Part shown: one piece after another, positions 9,381 through 17,671 of the stretch
Position numbering within the stretch: position 1 is the first letter of the stretch
How the letters are laid out: the number at the start of each line of letters is the position of its first letter
Source: Deinococcus sp. Arct2-2
GTDB lineage: Bacteria > Deinococcota > Deinococci > Deinococcales > Deinococcaceae
Length of the DNA: 64,000 nt
NCBI RefSeq assembly: GCF_004801315.1
Contig: NZ_SSNW01000007.1
Location: 1 to 64,000, forward strand
Reading direction: 5' to 3'
Position numbers and translations under genes: made by a program
The notes under the pieces: generated by a model
What the model was told of the DNA's origin: nothing
The model's input: the letters and a program-made list of their open reading frames with translations, nothing else
The model's database searches: none

Positions 9381-10256
9381 ATGACCCTCCCTCTTCAACA
9401 CCAGGTGACGCTGGTCACCGGCGCCTCACGGGGAATCGGCCGGGGCGTGGCCCTCGGCCTCGGTGAGGCGGGCGCGACCGTGTACGTGACCGGCCGCACG
9501 CTGTCGGGACGCTCGGCGCACCTGCCCTTTCTGGCGGGAAACTTGGAAGACACCGCGCAAGAAGTCACCCGGCTGGGCGGGGTCGGCATCCCGGTGTACT
9601 GTGACCACACCGACGATGCCCACACCCAGGCGGTGATCGACCGGATTCAGGCGGAACACGGCCGGCTCGATGTCCTGGTGAACAATGTCTGGGGCGGCTA
9701 TGAGGGGCTCCACCTGTGGGACGAGCGCGGCGCGGCGTGGAGTGCACCGTTCTGGGCACAACCGACCTCGATTTGGGACGACATGTTTGCGGCGGGGGTG
9801 CGCGCTCAGTACGTCACGAGTCAACGGGCCGCGCCGCTCTTGATCAAATCGCGCGGCCTCGTGATCAGCATCTCCTTTTTTGCAGCAACGCGCCACCAGG
9901 GCACCGAGAACATCCCGTACTTTCTGGCGAAGGGCGCCACCGACCGGATGGCCCTGGCCCTGGCGAACCACCTGCGCCCGCATGGAGTGACGAGCCTGAG
10001 TCTGTATCCAGGCCTCGTGCGAACGGAGGCGGTCTTGCACGCTCCAGCGGGCACCTTCGATTTCTCGAATTCCGAGTCGCCGCAGTTTATTGGCCGTGCA
10101 GTGGCGGCGTTGGCGAGCGACCCGGCCGTTTTCGCCCTGACCGGCCAAGTGCTGGTGGCGGCTGAGCTTGGCGAACACTACGGGTTCACGGATGTAGACG
10201 GCACTCGTCCCAAGTCGCTCCGGGCGGAGTGGGAGGGGCCGCCTGCCGTGCGATAG
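9381..10256 (+). CDS. short-chain dehydrogenase/reductase
   Basis: A 291-residue cytosolic NAD(P)-dependent oxidoreductase. The Rossmann glycine motif TGASRGIG is at 13-20, a VNNVWGG motif at 100-106, and the catalytic Y-x3-K is Tyr180/Lys184 (PYFLAKGATD). The catalytic Ser is expected in VISISFF (163 or 165) before it. An NNVWGG in place of NNAG, and the long insertion after it, resemble the DHRS1-like branch of the family. The substrate is unknown. The start is the first in-frame ATG, preceded by a close -10, which suggests leaderless transcription. Confidence 0.9.
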   Translation: MTLPLQHQVTLVTGASRGIGRGVALGLGEAGATVYVTGRTLSGRSAHLPFLAGNLEDTAQEVTRLGGVGIPVYCDHTDDAHTQAVIDRIQAEHGRLDVLVNNVWGGYEGLHLWDERGAAWSAPFWAQPTSIWDDMFAAGVRAQYVTSQRAAPLLIKSRGLVISISFFAATRHQGTENIPYFLAKGATDRMALALANHLRPHGVTSLSLYPGLVRTEAVLHAPAGTFDFSNSESPQFIGRAVAALASDPAVFALTGQVLVAAELGEHYGFTDVDGTRPKSLRAEWEGPPAVR

Positions 10257-10334
10257 GTCAAGGCAACACAGCCCTTCTGACCCTTCAACAGCACGTCATC
10301 CGCCCTCAGGACAGTGTCCCACCCCTGTTTTCCC

Positions 10335-11106
10335 GGTTCTGTCAGGTTAATCCTGCGGGTGGCAGGCGCCCCCTGCGCCGACCTCACGCCACATCTGAAC
10401 TGCCTGGTGTGGGTGGCTTCTTCTGATCTGGGCGGGAACCGTCGTTCGGGTGTGGCGCTGAAGGGTGGTGACCCGGGCGTGGAGCTTCAGGAATGCCTGG
10501 GTTCGCTTGATCTTCCTGAACCCGAGTTGACCACGCTCATGTTGTCGCGTGGGACGGTGGGAGTGCAGGGTCAGGGTGGTGCAGCGGGCCGCCCTGATCA
10601 CCTGCTGATGGTCGACCGCCTGAAGTGCTGGACGTTCTCGAATGGCCGCCCCGTAGCGGGCCAGCTGGTCCGTACAGATCGTCTCTGGAACGTGGAATTC
10701 GCCGAGCAGGCGGATCAGAAACGGTCTCGCAGCTTCAGGATCACGGTGACGTTGTCGCAGGACCTCAAGCACGACCCCGTGCTCGTCCACAGCCCGCCAC
10801 AACCAGTGGCGGACACCGCCAACGGTCGTACAGACTTCGTCCATGTGCCACCGGGAACAGGGGCGGGGGTCTCGGTGACGAAGATGGTCGGCGAACCAGG
10901 GCGAGAATGTGATGTTCCACTCGCGAAGCGTGTCGTGACTGACCTCAACACCACGCTCCTGGAGCAGGTCCTGAACATCCCGGGAGCTCAGTGGACAGTG
11001 GTGGGAGAGCCAGACGGCCTGCTGGATGATGCTGATGGGGAATCGGTGGCGGGAAGGCTGGTGGTCAGTCACTGCAGACCACCATACCGATTAACCTGCC
11101 AGAACC
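10335..11106 (-). mobile_element. IS6-family insertion sequence, probably inactive
   Basis: Inverted termini GGTTCTG[T/G]CAGGTTAAT lie at 10335-10351 and, complemented, 11090-11106 (one mismatch). They enclose a 772-bp element with one transposase frame. The 8-bp sequences outside the two ends do not match, so no target duplication is visible. The element is old or was rearranged. Confidence 0.8.
10347..11072 (-). CDS. IS6-family transposase with catalytic Glu replaced
   Basis: 241 residues matching IS6/IS26-type transposases: an N-terminal HTH (PLSSRDVQDLLQERGVEVSH), first Asp in RWHMDEV, second Asp in ICTDQLARYGAAI, and the SHRPTR motif. In active relatives the third acidic residue lies in NN-I/L-EQSHRPTR. 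Here the segment reads TTLTLHSHRPTR, so the Glu is Leu. The frame is open, but catalysis should be lost. It runs almost wall to wall between the two termini. Confidence 0.85.
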   Translation of the reverse strand: MTDHQPSRHRFPISIIQQAVWLSHHCPLSSRDVQDLLQERGVEVSHDTLREWNITFSPWFADHLRHRDPRPCSRWHMDEVCTTVGGVRHWLWRAVDEHGVVLEVLRQRHRDPEAARPFLIRLLGEFHVPETICTDQLARYGAAIRERPALQAVDHQQVIRAARCTTLTLHSHRPTRQHERGQLGFRKIKRTQAFLKLHARVTTLQRHTRTTVPAQIRRSHPHQAVQMWREVGAGGACHPQD

Positions 11107-11173
11107 CTTTTAGCAGTGTTGCAAGACCTTGTACGAACTTAATCCCGCTCACAAGGATCGCAGCACGGGAAGG

Positions 11174-11207
11174 CGTCATCGGCCCATCATCCCGGGCCGC
11201 ATACGCT
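11174..11207 (+). promoter_or_regulatory. SARP-type promoter, regulator-2 class
   Basis: CGTCATC and CATCATC are separated by GGCC (11174-11191). A 10-bp spacer follows, then -10 TACGCT (11202-11207). It precedes the small gene at 11227. Confidence 0.85.
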
Positions 11208-11226
11208 GCCCTGACAAGGAGCCACC

Positions 11227-11445
11227 ATGTCTCAAGAACCCGAATTGCCCCCCATTCCCCATCCACCGTCTCCGGGGCGGGTGTACGTCCTGCGCGTGTG
11301 GAATGAGCCCGGCGTCCTGCCAGGCGGCTCGGCCTGGCGAGCGTCCCTGCGTGAGGGAACGTTGGGCGAGCGGCAGTACTTTGCCAGCATTGACGACTGC
11401 ATTGACCATCTGTACGGCGAATTTACCCGCCGTGATCGCATGTGA
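11227..11445 (+). CDS. small hypothetical protein (VLRVWNEPG family)
   Basis: A 72-residue soluble protein with a Shine-Dalgarno AAGGAG. The core VYVLRVWNEPG, WRASLREG, ERQYFASIDDCIDHLY matches the 69-residue protein at 34865-35074 (VYLVRIWHEPGD, WRASVVAPHG, ERRYFAHPEVLLAYL), so the two are paralogues. No known domain was recognised. Each copy sits behind a SARP-type promoter of the class belonging to its own neighbourhood. This points to a role in the same regulon, perhaps as a cytoplasmic modulator; that role is inference. Confidence 0.75.
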   Translation: MSQEPELPPIPHPPSPGRVYVLRVWNEPGVLPGGSAWRASLREGTLGERQYFASIDDCIDHLYGEFTRRDRM

Positions 11446-11576
11446 CCGCCAGATGGGCTCCATCTCAACGGTTCGCCCCTGGGATGACGGATGGAGGGTT
11501 GACCGCCCATATTGCACCAGAGCGGCAAGAATTTTCCCGTCCCAGTCCAGCAGTGTGACGGAGCACAGGCCAGCCA

Positions 11577-11597
11577 GGTTCATCAGGATGATGAACC
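11577..11597 (+). terminator. hairpin after the small gene
   Basis: GGTTCATCA-GGA-TGATGAACC forms a perfect 9-bp stem. No T-run follows, so termination is uncertain. Confidence 0.35.
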
Positions 11598-11657
11598 CCG
11601 ATGTTCTCAAATGAGCGGGCAGGCGCGCCGTTTTCTCGTCTGCAAAGGAAGACCCTC

Positions 11658-12461
11658 ATGCACCTGGCCTCTCTCGGTTACCGCACTGACCTGATCTTCG
11701 CCCGCTTTCGGGGCCGGGTGACGGACCTCGGTGAAGCTGTCGTGGTCACCAACCCCCACAGTCCAGCCCATTACTTCGGCAACCTGCTGATCTTCCGCGA
11801 TCCGCCGCAGCCTGGAGACCTGCCCCACTGGGAGGAGCTGTTCGCCCGGTATATCGGCCAGCCGCCCACCACGCCGCACCGCCTGTTCGGCTGGGACGTT
11901 CCAGCCAGGGGAAACGCCGACCTGGAGGAATTCCTGAAGGCGGGCTACCACCTGGAAGAGAACGTCGTCATGGCCGCCCCCACCCTGCATGCTCCGCCGC
12001 ACCTCAACACGCGTGCCGAGTACCGTTCCCTCACAGATACCGACGAGGAATGGGCGCAGGCGCTGGAGAATCAGGTCGCCAGTCGAGAGGAGGGGCACGA
12101 CGAGCAACGCTACCGCCGCTTCAAGGAGACGCAGTTGCGTGGCCTGCGGGAGATGTGCCGGGCCGGGCTGGGGTTCTGGTACGGAGCTTTTCTGGACGGA
12201 CGGCTGGTGGCGGACCTGGGGGTGTTCTCGGACGGTGAGGGGCTGCTGCGGTACCAGAGTGTCGGCACAGACCCGGGGTACCGCAGGCAGGGGCTGTGCG
12301 GATCCCTGACGTTTTTCGCCGGAGAACACGCTCGCGCGCATTTCGGTGCCGAACAGTTGGTCATCGTGGCGGATGAGCACTACGTCGCCAAGCGCGTCTA
12401 CGCGTCCGTCGGCTTTGAGGACGCGGAACGCCAGCAGCTTCTGCTCCACACAGGAGGTTGA
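11658..12461 (+). CDS. GNAT-family N-acetyltransferase
   Basis: 267 residues. The acetyl-CoA-binding motif A lies in the C-terminal half (VGTDPGYRRQGLCGSLTFF), preceded by a beta strand (ADLGVFSDGEGLLRYQ) and followed by the beta5/alpha4 segment (LVIVADEHYVAKRVYASVGF). The N-terminal half (about 1-130) is a degenerate GNAT-like extension, so this may be a two-domain member. Acceptor unknown. The ATG at 11658 has AAGGAAG 8 nt upstream; an in-frame ATG at 11601 would overlap the preceding hairpin. No SARP-type site precedes it. Confidence 0.85.
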   Translation: MHLASLGYRTDLIFARFRGRVTDLGEAVVVTNPHSPAHYFGNLLIFRDPPQPGDLPHWEELFARYIGQPPTTPHRLFGWDVPARGNADLEEFLKAGYHLEENVVMAAPTLHAPPHLNTRAEYRSLTDTDEEWAQALENQVASREEGHDEQRYRRFKETQLRGLREMCRAGLGFWYGAFLDGRLVADLGVFSDGEGLLRYQSVGTDPGYRRQGLCGSLTFFAGEHARAHFGAEQLVIVADEHYVAKRVYASVGFEDAERQQLLLHTGG

Positions 12462-12531
12462 ACCTGCGCCTCTCTCCTCGGTGTGCCGCAGCGTTGTTCG
12501 GGTAGTAGAGCAGCCTTCCACTCGCCGGGCG

Positions 12532-12565
12532 CACCATCCGCCAATCATCTCCCCCCAGGCACACT
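12532..12565 (+). promoter_or_regulatory. SARP-type promoter, regulator-2 class, leaderless
   Basis: CACCATC and AATCATC are separated by CGCC (12532-12549). A 10-bp spacer follows, then -10 CACACT (12560-12565). The ATG of the YbjN gene begins 6 nt after the hexamer, implying a leaderless mRNA. Confidence 0.85.
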
Positions 12566-12571
12566 CCGGGC

Positions 12572-13045
12572 ATGAAACGAAACCCTGTGGCCCTGTCCCT
12601 CACCGCCCTCGTCCTCACCGCCTTGCCCTCGGCCCACGCCGCTACGGCGGAGGTTCTTGACGCCAAGCCCGCGTCCCTGGTCAAGGCACTCAACGACGCG
12701 GGCTATAAGCCGGAACTCAGACCCGGTGACACCACTACCCCGCCGTCCATCGCCCTCAAGGTGAACGGCGACTCCGTGTACCTTTATTTCAGCGGTTGCA
12801 AGGACGGCCTGTGCACCCGCGCGACCGCCAGCAACGGCTTCGAGTTCCCCAAGGATAGGAATGGGCTTGCCAAGGTTCTGGCGGGCTGGAATGCCGAGTG
12901 GTACAGCCAGGCCTACGAGGACAAGGACGGGGTGTACCTGGACGCCTTTTACACGCTCACGGGCGGGTACACGAAAGCCAACTTCAAGGTATGGTTTGAC
13001 GCCTATCTGGACGAACTCGGCGAGTTTGGAGACAAGTTGTACTGA
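12572..13045 (+). CDS. exported YbjN-domain protein
   Basis: 157 residues with a signal peptide (cleavage near PSAHA, about residue 23) and a YbjN-type fold. Motifs include a VLDAKPASLVKALNDAGY helix, SIALKVNGDSVYLYFSGC, and a late NFKVWFDAYLDELGEF helix. YbjN proteins are chaperone/effector-like folds without a known catalytic activity. This copy is exported, with two Cys residues in the CKDGLC segment that could pair. It appears leaderless and begins a run of surface-protein genes on the same strand. Confidence 0.8.
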   Translation: MKRNPVALSLTALVLTALPSAHAATAEVLDAKPASLVKALNDAGYKPELRPGDTTTPPSIALKVNGDSVYLYFSGCKDGLCTRATASNGFEFPKDRNGLAKVLAGWNAEWYSQAYEDKDGVYLDAFYTLTGGYTKANFKVWFDAYLDELGEFGDKLY

Positions 13046-13148
13046 GTGTCAGGGCGGGAGCCTGGCTGGGAGGGGCATCACCCTTCCCAGCCACTCTTCT
13101 TGATGAACCGATACGCCGCGTGGAGCAGACCGAACCGAAGGCGTGCCG

Positions 13149-13182
13149 CACCATCCGCCCATCATCACCTTCCCCCTACGCT
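13149..13182 (+). promoter_or_regulatory. SARP-type promoter, regulator-2 class
   Basis: CACCATC and CATCATC are separated by CGCC (13149-13166). A 10-bp spacer follows, then -10 TACGCT (13177-13182). Confidence 0.9.
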
Positions 13183-13231
13183 CTTCCCAGCAACAGACGA
13201 CCCGGCAGCGGGCGTTCCTGAGGAGAAAGCT

Positions 13232-13924
13232 ATGAAGAACAAGAAGATGCTGGCCTTGCTTGTCGTTGGCGCAACCGGAAACCTTGCCCTCGGGGCCACG
13301 AGCAAACCCACACCCTACGTCATGACTGGGGTGGTGAAGAACGCTCAGGGCCAGCCCGTACCAGGCGTGGAGGTCTATGCCGACAACACGGTGTACTACG
13401 ACATGAACGTGGTAGCCAAAACCGATGCCAAGGGCCGCTACCGCATCGAACTGCCCCATGACGTCGGCACCTGGCGGCCCGGTGCAACGGTAGAACGCGA
13501 TTATCACGGCGAGCGTTTCCGCATGACCCTCTACCCGAACGACAGGGCCGCCTTTCAGGGATCGGTGGGCGCGGTGCGCGATTTTATCTGGAAGCTCAGC
13601 GGCCCGCACGAGGGCGGCGTGCTGGGGGAGCAAATGAACGTCTTCCACGGCGATGGCATCGCCTACGGGAACCTGATCGTCACCCTGACCCCCGAGGGCC
13701 CACTGATCGACGGCAGCAAGGGTAAGGTTCTGGTCATCCGTCCTGAAACGTCGGTGGTGAAGGACGTCCCGCTGGGCCGCTACCGCATGACCGCGAAGTT
13801 GAAAGGCGGCCAGTCCGTGCTGGTTCAGGCCCAGGGCAGCGAGGCGTGGGCGACCTCGGCCGTGAACACTTTCAAAGACGGCCTGTACGGGGTTCGGCTC
13901 TCGTTCAATACCAGGTTGCCCTGA
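13232..13924 (+). CDS. exported carboxypeptidase-regulatory-like domain protein
   Basis: 230 residues. It has a short charged N-terminus MKNKKM, a hydrophobic core and likely cleavage near residue 20 (LALGA). Next come a carboxypeptidase-regulatory-like domain (YVMTGVVKNAQGQPVPGVEV; DAKGRYRIELP) and the shared C-terminal half (LTPEGPLIDGSKGK, VPLGRYRMTAK). It is closest to the proteins at 17672-18454 and 18893-19897, which share the YVMTG-VV opening and an ADN/ADHTxYYxMN motif. The start at 13232 is set by GAGGAGAAAGCT; the frame is open back to 13046 without good initiation signals. A strong terminator follows at 13951. Confidence 0.85.
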   Translation: MKNKKMLALLVVGATGNLALGATSKPTPYVMTGVVKNAQGQPVPGVEVYADNTVYYDMNVVAKTDAKGRYRIELPHDVGTWRPGATVERDYHGERFRMTLYPNDRAAFQGSVGAVRDFIWKLSGPHEGGVLGEQMNVFHGDGIAYGNLIVTLTPEGPLIDGSKGKVLVIRPETSVVKDVPLGRYRMTAKLKGGQSVLVQAQGSEAWATSAVNTFKDGLYGVRLSFNTRLP

Positions 13925-13950
13925 ACCGGCCATCTCTACCGCTTAGCGCA

Positions 13951-13979
13951 AGCCCAGACCTGCAGGTCTGGGCTTTTTG
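13951..13979 (+). terminator. rho-independent terminator
   Basis: AGCCCAGACC-TGCA-GGTCTGGGCT is a perfect GC-rich hairpin followed by TTTTT. It ends the transcript of the gene at 13232. Confidence 0.9.
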
Positions 13980-13991
13980 CATGCCCCCGAG

Positions 13992-14025
13992 CATCACGCT
14001 GCAATCATCCAGCCGCTGCTAGCGT
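13992..14025 (+). promoter_or_regulatory. SARP-type promoter, divergent member of regulator-2 class, leaderless
   Basis: CATCACG and AATCATC are separated by CTGC (13992-14009). A 10-bp spacer follows, then -10 TAGCGT (14020-14025). The ATG at 14032 begins 6 nt later. Confidence 0.7.
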
Positions 14026-14031
14026 GCCCCC

Positions 14032-14262
14032 ATGGACGCCCTGATTGACCTGACCCTCCGCGCCCTGGGCGCTGTCTTCCTCAACCGCTTCGGCCTGGGC
14101 TTCCTGCTCGTGCTGCTGGCGTTGTACGGTGTGGGGAGCGATTGGCCCGGCTGGGGCACGGGGCTGTGTGGGGCGTTGGGCCTGAGCGTCTGGGTGGTGT
14201 CTCTCTGGTTCGGCTGGCGAGACAGCCAGCGTCCTTCTGGTCTTCCGGGAAGCGCCAAATGA
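14032..14262 (+). CDS. small membrane protein, two predicted TM segments
   Basis: 76 residues. Hydrophobic stretches cover about residues 20-36 (LGFLLVLLALYGVGSDW region) and 42-60 (GTGLCGALGLSVWVVSLWF). The tail after GWRDSQRP is short and charged. No family was recognised. It appears leaderless from the site at 13992 and ends against a convergent gene, with a small hairpin between them. Confidence 0.7.
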   Translation: MDALIDLTLRALGAVFLNRFGLGFLLVLLALYGVGSDWPGWGTGLCGALGLSVWVVSLWFGWRDSQRPSGLPGSAK

Positions 14263-14266
14263 AAGT

Positions 14267-14291
14267 GACGGGAGCTGTGGCCCCCGTCTCC
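14267..14291. terminator. probable bidirectional terminator
   Basis: GACGGG and CCCGTC arms (14267-14288), with a GC pair inside, sit between convergent genes ending at 14262 and 14318. A T-rich tail follows on the plus strand. Confidence 0.45.
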
Positions 14292-14317
14292 TTTCTGTGA
14301 ATACCGCGTCCCCTGAC

Positions 14318-15313
14318 TCAGCGCACACCGCTTACGTCGTACACGTAGGCGCGGCCTGTCCCGTCGGCCAGCGTCAGGGTCTGACCGTTCACATTCGCGG
14401 GAAGGGCGAAGAAGAAGCGCACCCGAACCTCCTCGCCTGCCCCCAGCGTCCCGCCCGCCGTCTCATCCCGGCTGGCCTTGAGCAGCAGGCCGTTGTACTC
14501 CACGCGCTCGCCGTCCGCGTCTCTCAACATGGGTTTGAAGTCGGACCAGGCGTAGCGCCCGCCGCCCGGCTCCATGTTGCGGAGCGTGAAAACGGCGCTC
14601 AGGTAGCGCTGCCCGGCAGCGGGAGCCTTCCCGTTCAGGGCTTCCCCCGTGAACTTCACGTCGTCAAGCCGCACGTCGAAGCGCTCGAGTGGATTGAAGG
14701 TCTTCAGGGCGGCGGGCACCTGCGTCAGCGGAGTCGCGCCGCTGGTATCAGTAGGGTCGGCTACCGCCTTGGGGAGCGGCTGCACCTGGCCGCGCAGGTC
14801 GTAGCGCAGCAGGGCCGCCTCGCGCTGTACCAGCAGCTTGGGCACGCCTCCCCCGGCAGGCACTCGGATGACGGTCAGGACGTTGACTTTCTGGGCGGGC
14901 TTGAGGTTGATCTCCAGGCGCTCGGTGGTGCCGTCGCGGGCCACCGCCTGGGCATAGGGGTGGTTGCGGTCCTGGGCATCTACCGCCGTGAACTTCAGGT
15001 CGGGCCAGTAGTAGCGCACGTCGCGCCTCTGCGGGTTGTGAACCGCGAAGTGCAGGAGCAGCAGTTTCTCGGCAGCCTTGGGGGAATACACCGTGTTGCC
15101 GATCACCACGTGGCCCACGCTGTACTCGACCTTCAGCAGCGTGAAGTTTAGCGGGCTCTGCTTGCCCAGAGTGAAGGTCTCGCCGAGCTTGGCGACCTCA
15201 CCTTCCAGTTCGGTGGTGCCCTGAACCACGCGGCTGGGGGTGGTGGCCTGTGCGGCCTGGGCGAGGGTGAGGGCAGCCAACACGGGCAAGATGAGACGAA
15301 CGGTCTTCTTCAT
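14318..15313 (-). CDS. exported protein with two DUF4352-like domains
   Basis: 331 residues with a classic signal peptide (MKKTVRLILPVLAALTLAQA, cleavage near ATT). Two immunoglobulin-like regions of DUF4352/telokin type follow. The first is about 55-165 (KLLLLHFAVHNPQRRDVRYY; Pro-rich PAGGGVPKLLVQ). The second is about 215-331 (YLSAVFTLRNMEPGGGRYAW; RFFFALPANVNGQTLTL). Such domains are usually extracellular binding modules. It is transcribed leftward from the SARP-type site at 15355-15388, 41 nt upstream of the ATG. Confidence 0.75.
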   Translation of the reverse strand: MKKTVRLILPVLAALTLAQAAQATTPSRVVQGTTELEGEVAKLGETFTLGKQSPLNFTLLKVEYSVGHVVIGNTVYSPKAAEKLLLLHFAVHNPQRRDVRYYWPDLKFTAVDAQDRNHPYAQAVARDGTTERLEINLKPAQKVNVLTVIRVPAGGGVPKLLVQREAALLRYDLRGQVQPLPKAVADPTDTSGATPLTQVPAALKTFNPLERFDVRLDDVKFTGEALNGKAPAAGQRYLSAVFTLRNMEPGGGRYAWSDFKPMLRDADGERVEYNGLLLKASRDETAGGTLGAGEEVRVRFFFALPANVNGQTLTLADGTGRAYVYDVSGVR

Positions 15314-15354
15314 GGGGTCTCCTGGGTGGCCGCTGGGGCCTGTGAGCTACGCCT

Positions 15355-15388
15355 ACCTTAGGAAGGCGTGGATGATGAGGGCATGGTG
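15355..15388 (-). promoter_or_regulatory. SARP-type promoter, regulator-2 class
   Basis: On the minus strand CACCATG and CATCATC are separated by CCCT (15371-15388). A 10-bp spacer follows, then -10 TAAGGT (15355-15360). Confidence 0.85.
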
Positions 15389-15450
15389 GGCTGACAGAGA
15401 AAAAGGAGGCCCGAGCGCGTCGGCACCTCCCCACTTCACATGGCCTTGTC

Positions 15451-17559
15451 TCAGTTGCCGGTCCAGTAAGCAGCGGCGGCCGCGATGCCGAATTCCTGCT
15501 CGAGCTTGCCCTCCCACAGGCCGGTGCTGGCGTCGGGTCCTGCGCCCAGTGAACCCTTGAGTTCGACGCGCATTCCAGCGTCCTGAATGCCGTCCTTGCC
15601 GAACTTGATGTAGATGCCCTCCTTGGCCCCGACTCCGCCCGTGACAGGCACGCCCTTGGGCAGCTTGAGTTCGGCTTTGACGCCCGTGAAGAGGGTGGCG
15701 TTGCCGTTCCAGTCCAGGCTCGCCGAGGCGAAGCCACCCAGCCAGTCGGTGTCCATCAGGGATGAGGTGGAGAGTTCGATGTCGATCTTCTTGCAGCTCA
15801 GCGAAAAGCTCAGGCCCAGCCCCCGCGCCTTGAGGCCAGCGGAAGGCACCTTGGACTTCACCTTGGCCCCCGAGAACACCCCGCCGCAGGGATCGGCGTC
15901 GAGGGTGGGCAGTTCGGCGAGGTCGAGGGGGACGCCCGGCAGGGTCTGTCCGGTGCAGAACAGGTTCGGCACCTCGCTGAAAAACACCCCTCCGTACACG
16001 ACCGGGCCGTAGAACATAGCCTTGGCTGACGCCTCGATCTGCGCCCGCTTGGCGGCGCGCACCGCCGGATCGGGAAGGTTGGCCGCGAGCGCGGTTTCGA
16101 ACTTGACGCGCGCCGAGACGTACCGCGCCATCGCCTGCTCCTGCCCTTTGAGGTAGGGCCGCAGGGCGTCCATATAGGTCTGATACACGTCGTCGTACAC
16201 GGCGTCCACGTCTGCGCAGGTGTGTCCAAGCGGCAGGGCATGCAGCCGCGTTTCCAGCGTCTTGTTCCGCTGATCGGCCAGCGGACGCCACGCCTGGTCG
16301 AGCGCGTAGTGGGCGTCGTACGCGGCCTTGTGCGCGGGCCAGACTTCCGGCTCGAAGATGGAAGTGCTGATGGCCCCGTTCACCAGCTTGAACCAGCGGA
16401 GCTCGCCGGGATCAAGCACCTGCGAGAGGTTGACCGCCGTGGCCTGCTCTCCCAGGGCGCGCAGAATGGCGCGCCCCTGCCGTTCCAGCGCCTCATATTG
16501 CGGGTGCAGGACAATGGCTTCACGGCGGTTCCTGGGCAGCTTGAGCTGCGGCAGCTCGAATACCGCGCCGCGCGACAGGTCGAGGAGCGCCGCCGATGGA
16601 CGGCGGGTCGGGGACTGCTCGCGTGGCCCCACGCCGTCGCCGGGACGTCCCGGCGTCTTTTCCTTGAGGATGATGTCCTGCGATTCGGGTGCGGGCGTGC
16701 GCCGCAGGGCGGCACGCAGCTCTTTGGTTGCGCCAGCGACATCGCCGCTGCACAGCAGGGCCTTGGAGAGGTTCATGCGGGCTTCAGAGAGGTCAGGGGC
16801 GAGCGTCAGCGCCTGTTTGAGTGGAGCCTGCGCCTCGCTCCAGCGGCCCAGCCCCAAGAAGGCGTGGCCCCGGTTGGTCAACGCGATGGCCTGGCCGGGC
16901 ACGCCGCCGGGTGCGGGCAGTGGACCGCCCAGTTCCGCTGCCCAGTCCAGCACCGCGATGGCCTCACGGGGCAGGCCCGCGAGGGTGAGCACGCCCGCCA
17001 GGTTCACCAGCGTCATCGCGTCCTTGGGTTTGGCACGGTGCCTGGCAAGAAGCAGGGCCAGGGCCGCGCGTGGGCTCTTCACGGAGAGCGCCGCCGCCAC
17101 ATCCGAGGACGTGCCCCCGGCGGCTTTCCGGCCCGCTGCACCGACCAGTGTCTCCGCCGTCTTGAGAGCGGTCTCGAAGGTCATCGCCCCCTTCTCGCGG
17201 CGGATGGGCAGGGCCAAGACCTTGGTGCCCTTCTCTTTGAGTTCGCGCAGCTGTTTCAGCGACTGTTCCACGGGCGGGCGGGAGGGATCGCCGGGCTTCA
17301 GGGTCGCCAGCATCTTCTCCAACGACTTGATGGCCTCGTCAATGTCCAGGCCAGCGGCGGGCGCGAGGCCGGGCGTCTTGTAGTCGCGCACGGCGGGCTT
17401 GCAGGCACCGGTGCGCTGCTCAGCGACTTCCGCGCGCATCTTGTCGAAGGGGTGCAGGACAGTCTGGTCGCTCAGCGACACCCACGGCCCGGCAGCCAGG
17501 GCGGGAGAGGCGAGCAGGGCGGTTCCGAGGGCCAGCAGTAACATCCAGGTGGTCTTCAT
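15451..17559 (-). CDS. exported TPR-repeat protein, 702 aa
   Basis: Signal peptide at 1-22 (ending LASPALA). An N-terminal helical region is followed by TPR-like repeats at about 160-290 (AMTLVNLAGVLTLAGLPREA; AIALTNRGHAFLGLGRWSEA; ARMNLSKALLCSGDVAGA). After a Pro/Arg linker there is a long helical region (about 340-530) and a beta-rich C-terminal domain (about 560-702) with glycine-rich strands. Cysteines at the C-terminal domain boundary could form disulphides. The whole architecture recurs in the protein at 25459-27504, so these are paralogues belonging to different modules. Function unknown; likely a periplasmic or surface scaffold. Confidence 0.8.
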   Translation of the reverse strand: MKTTWMLLLALGTALLASPALAAGPWVSLSDQTVLHPFDKMRAEVAEQRTGACKPAVRDYKTPGLAPAAGLDIDEAIKSLEKMLATLKPGDPSRPPVEQSLKQLRELKEKGTKVLALPIRREKGAMTFETALKTAETLVGAAGRKAAGGTSSDVAAALSVKSPRAALALLLARHRAKPKDAMTLVNLAGVLTLAGLPREAIAVLDWAAELGGPLPAPGGVPGQAIALTNRGHAFLGLGRWSEAQAPLKQALTLAPDLSEARMNLSKALLCSGDVAGATKELRAALRRTPAPESQDIILKEKTPGRPGDGVGPREQSPTRRPSAALLDLSRGAVFELPQLKLPRNRREAIVLHPQYEALERQGRAILRALGEQATAVNLSQVLDPGELRWFKLVNGAISTSIFEPEVWPAHKAAYDAHYALDQAWRPLADQRNKTLETRLHALPLGHTCADVDAVYDDVYQTYMDALRPYLKGQEQAMARYVSARVKFETALAANLPDPAVRAAKRAQIEASAKAMFYGPVVYGGVFFSEVPNLFCTGQTLPGVPLDLAELPTLDADPCGGVFSGAKVKSKVPSAGLKARGLGLSFSLSCKKIDIELSTSSLMDTDWLGGFASASLDWNGNATLFTGVKAELKLPKGVPVTGGVGAKEGIYIKFGKDGIQDAGMRVELKGSLGAGPDASTGLWEGKLEQEFGIAAAAAYWTGN

Positions 17560-17565
17560 AGCTTC

Positions 17566-17599
17566 AGGGTGACGCAGGGAGAATGATGGCCGGATGGTG
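17566..17599 (-). promoter_or_regulatory. SARP-type promoter, regulator-2 class, leaderless
   Basis: On the minus strand CACCATC and CATCATT are separated by CGGC (17582-17599). A 10-bp spacer follows, then -10 CACCCT (17566-17571). The ATG at 17559 begins 6 nt after the hexamer. Confidence 0.85.
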
Positions 17600-17671
17600 G
17601 GGGTACGACTGGGACGGCAGACAACAGAAAGGGCCGCCCGGCGAAGGCGGCCTGAGGGGGGGAGGAGGCGT

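Noticed and set aside
16222..17541. Very long open frames opposite the TPR protein gene
   Set aside because: They are antisense shadows of a GC-rich gene with a signal peptide and repeats; their translations are Arg/Gly/Gln-rich and lack order.
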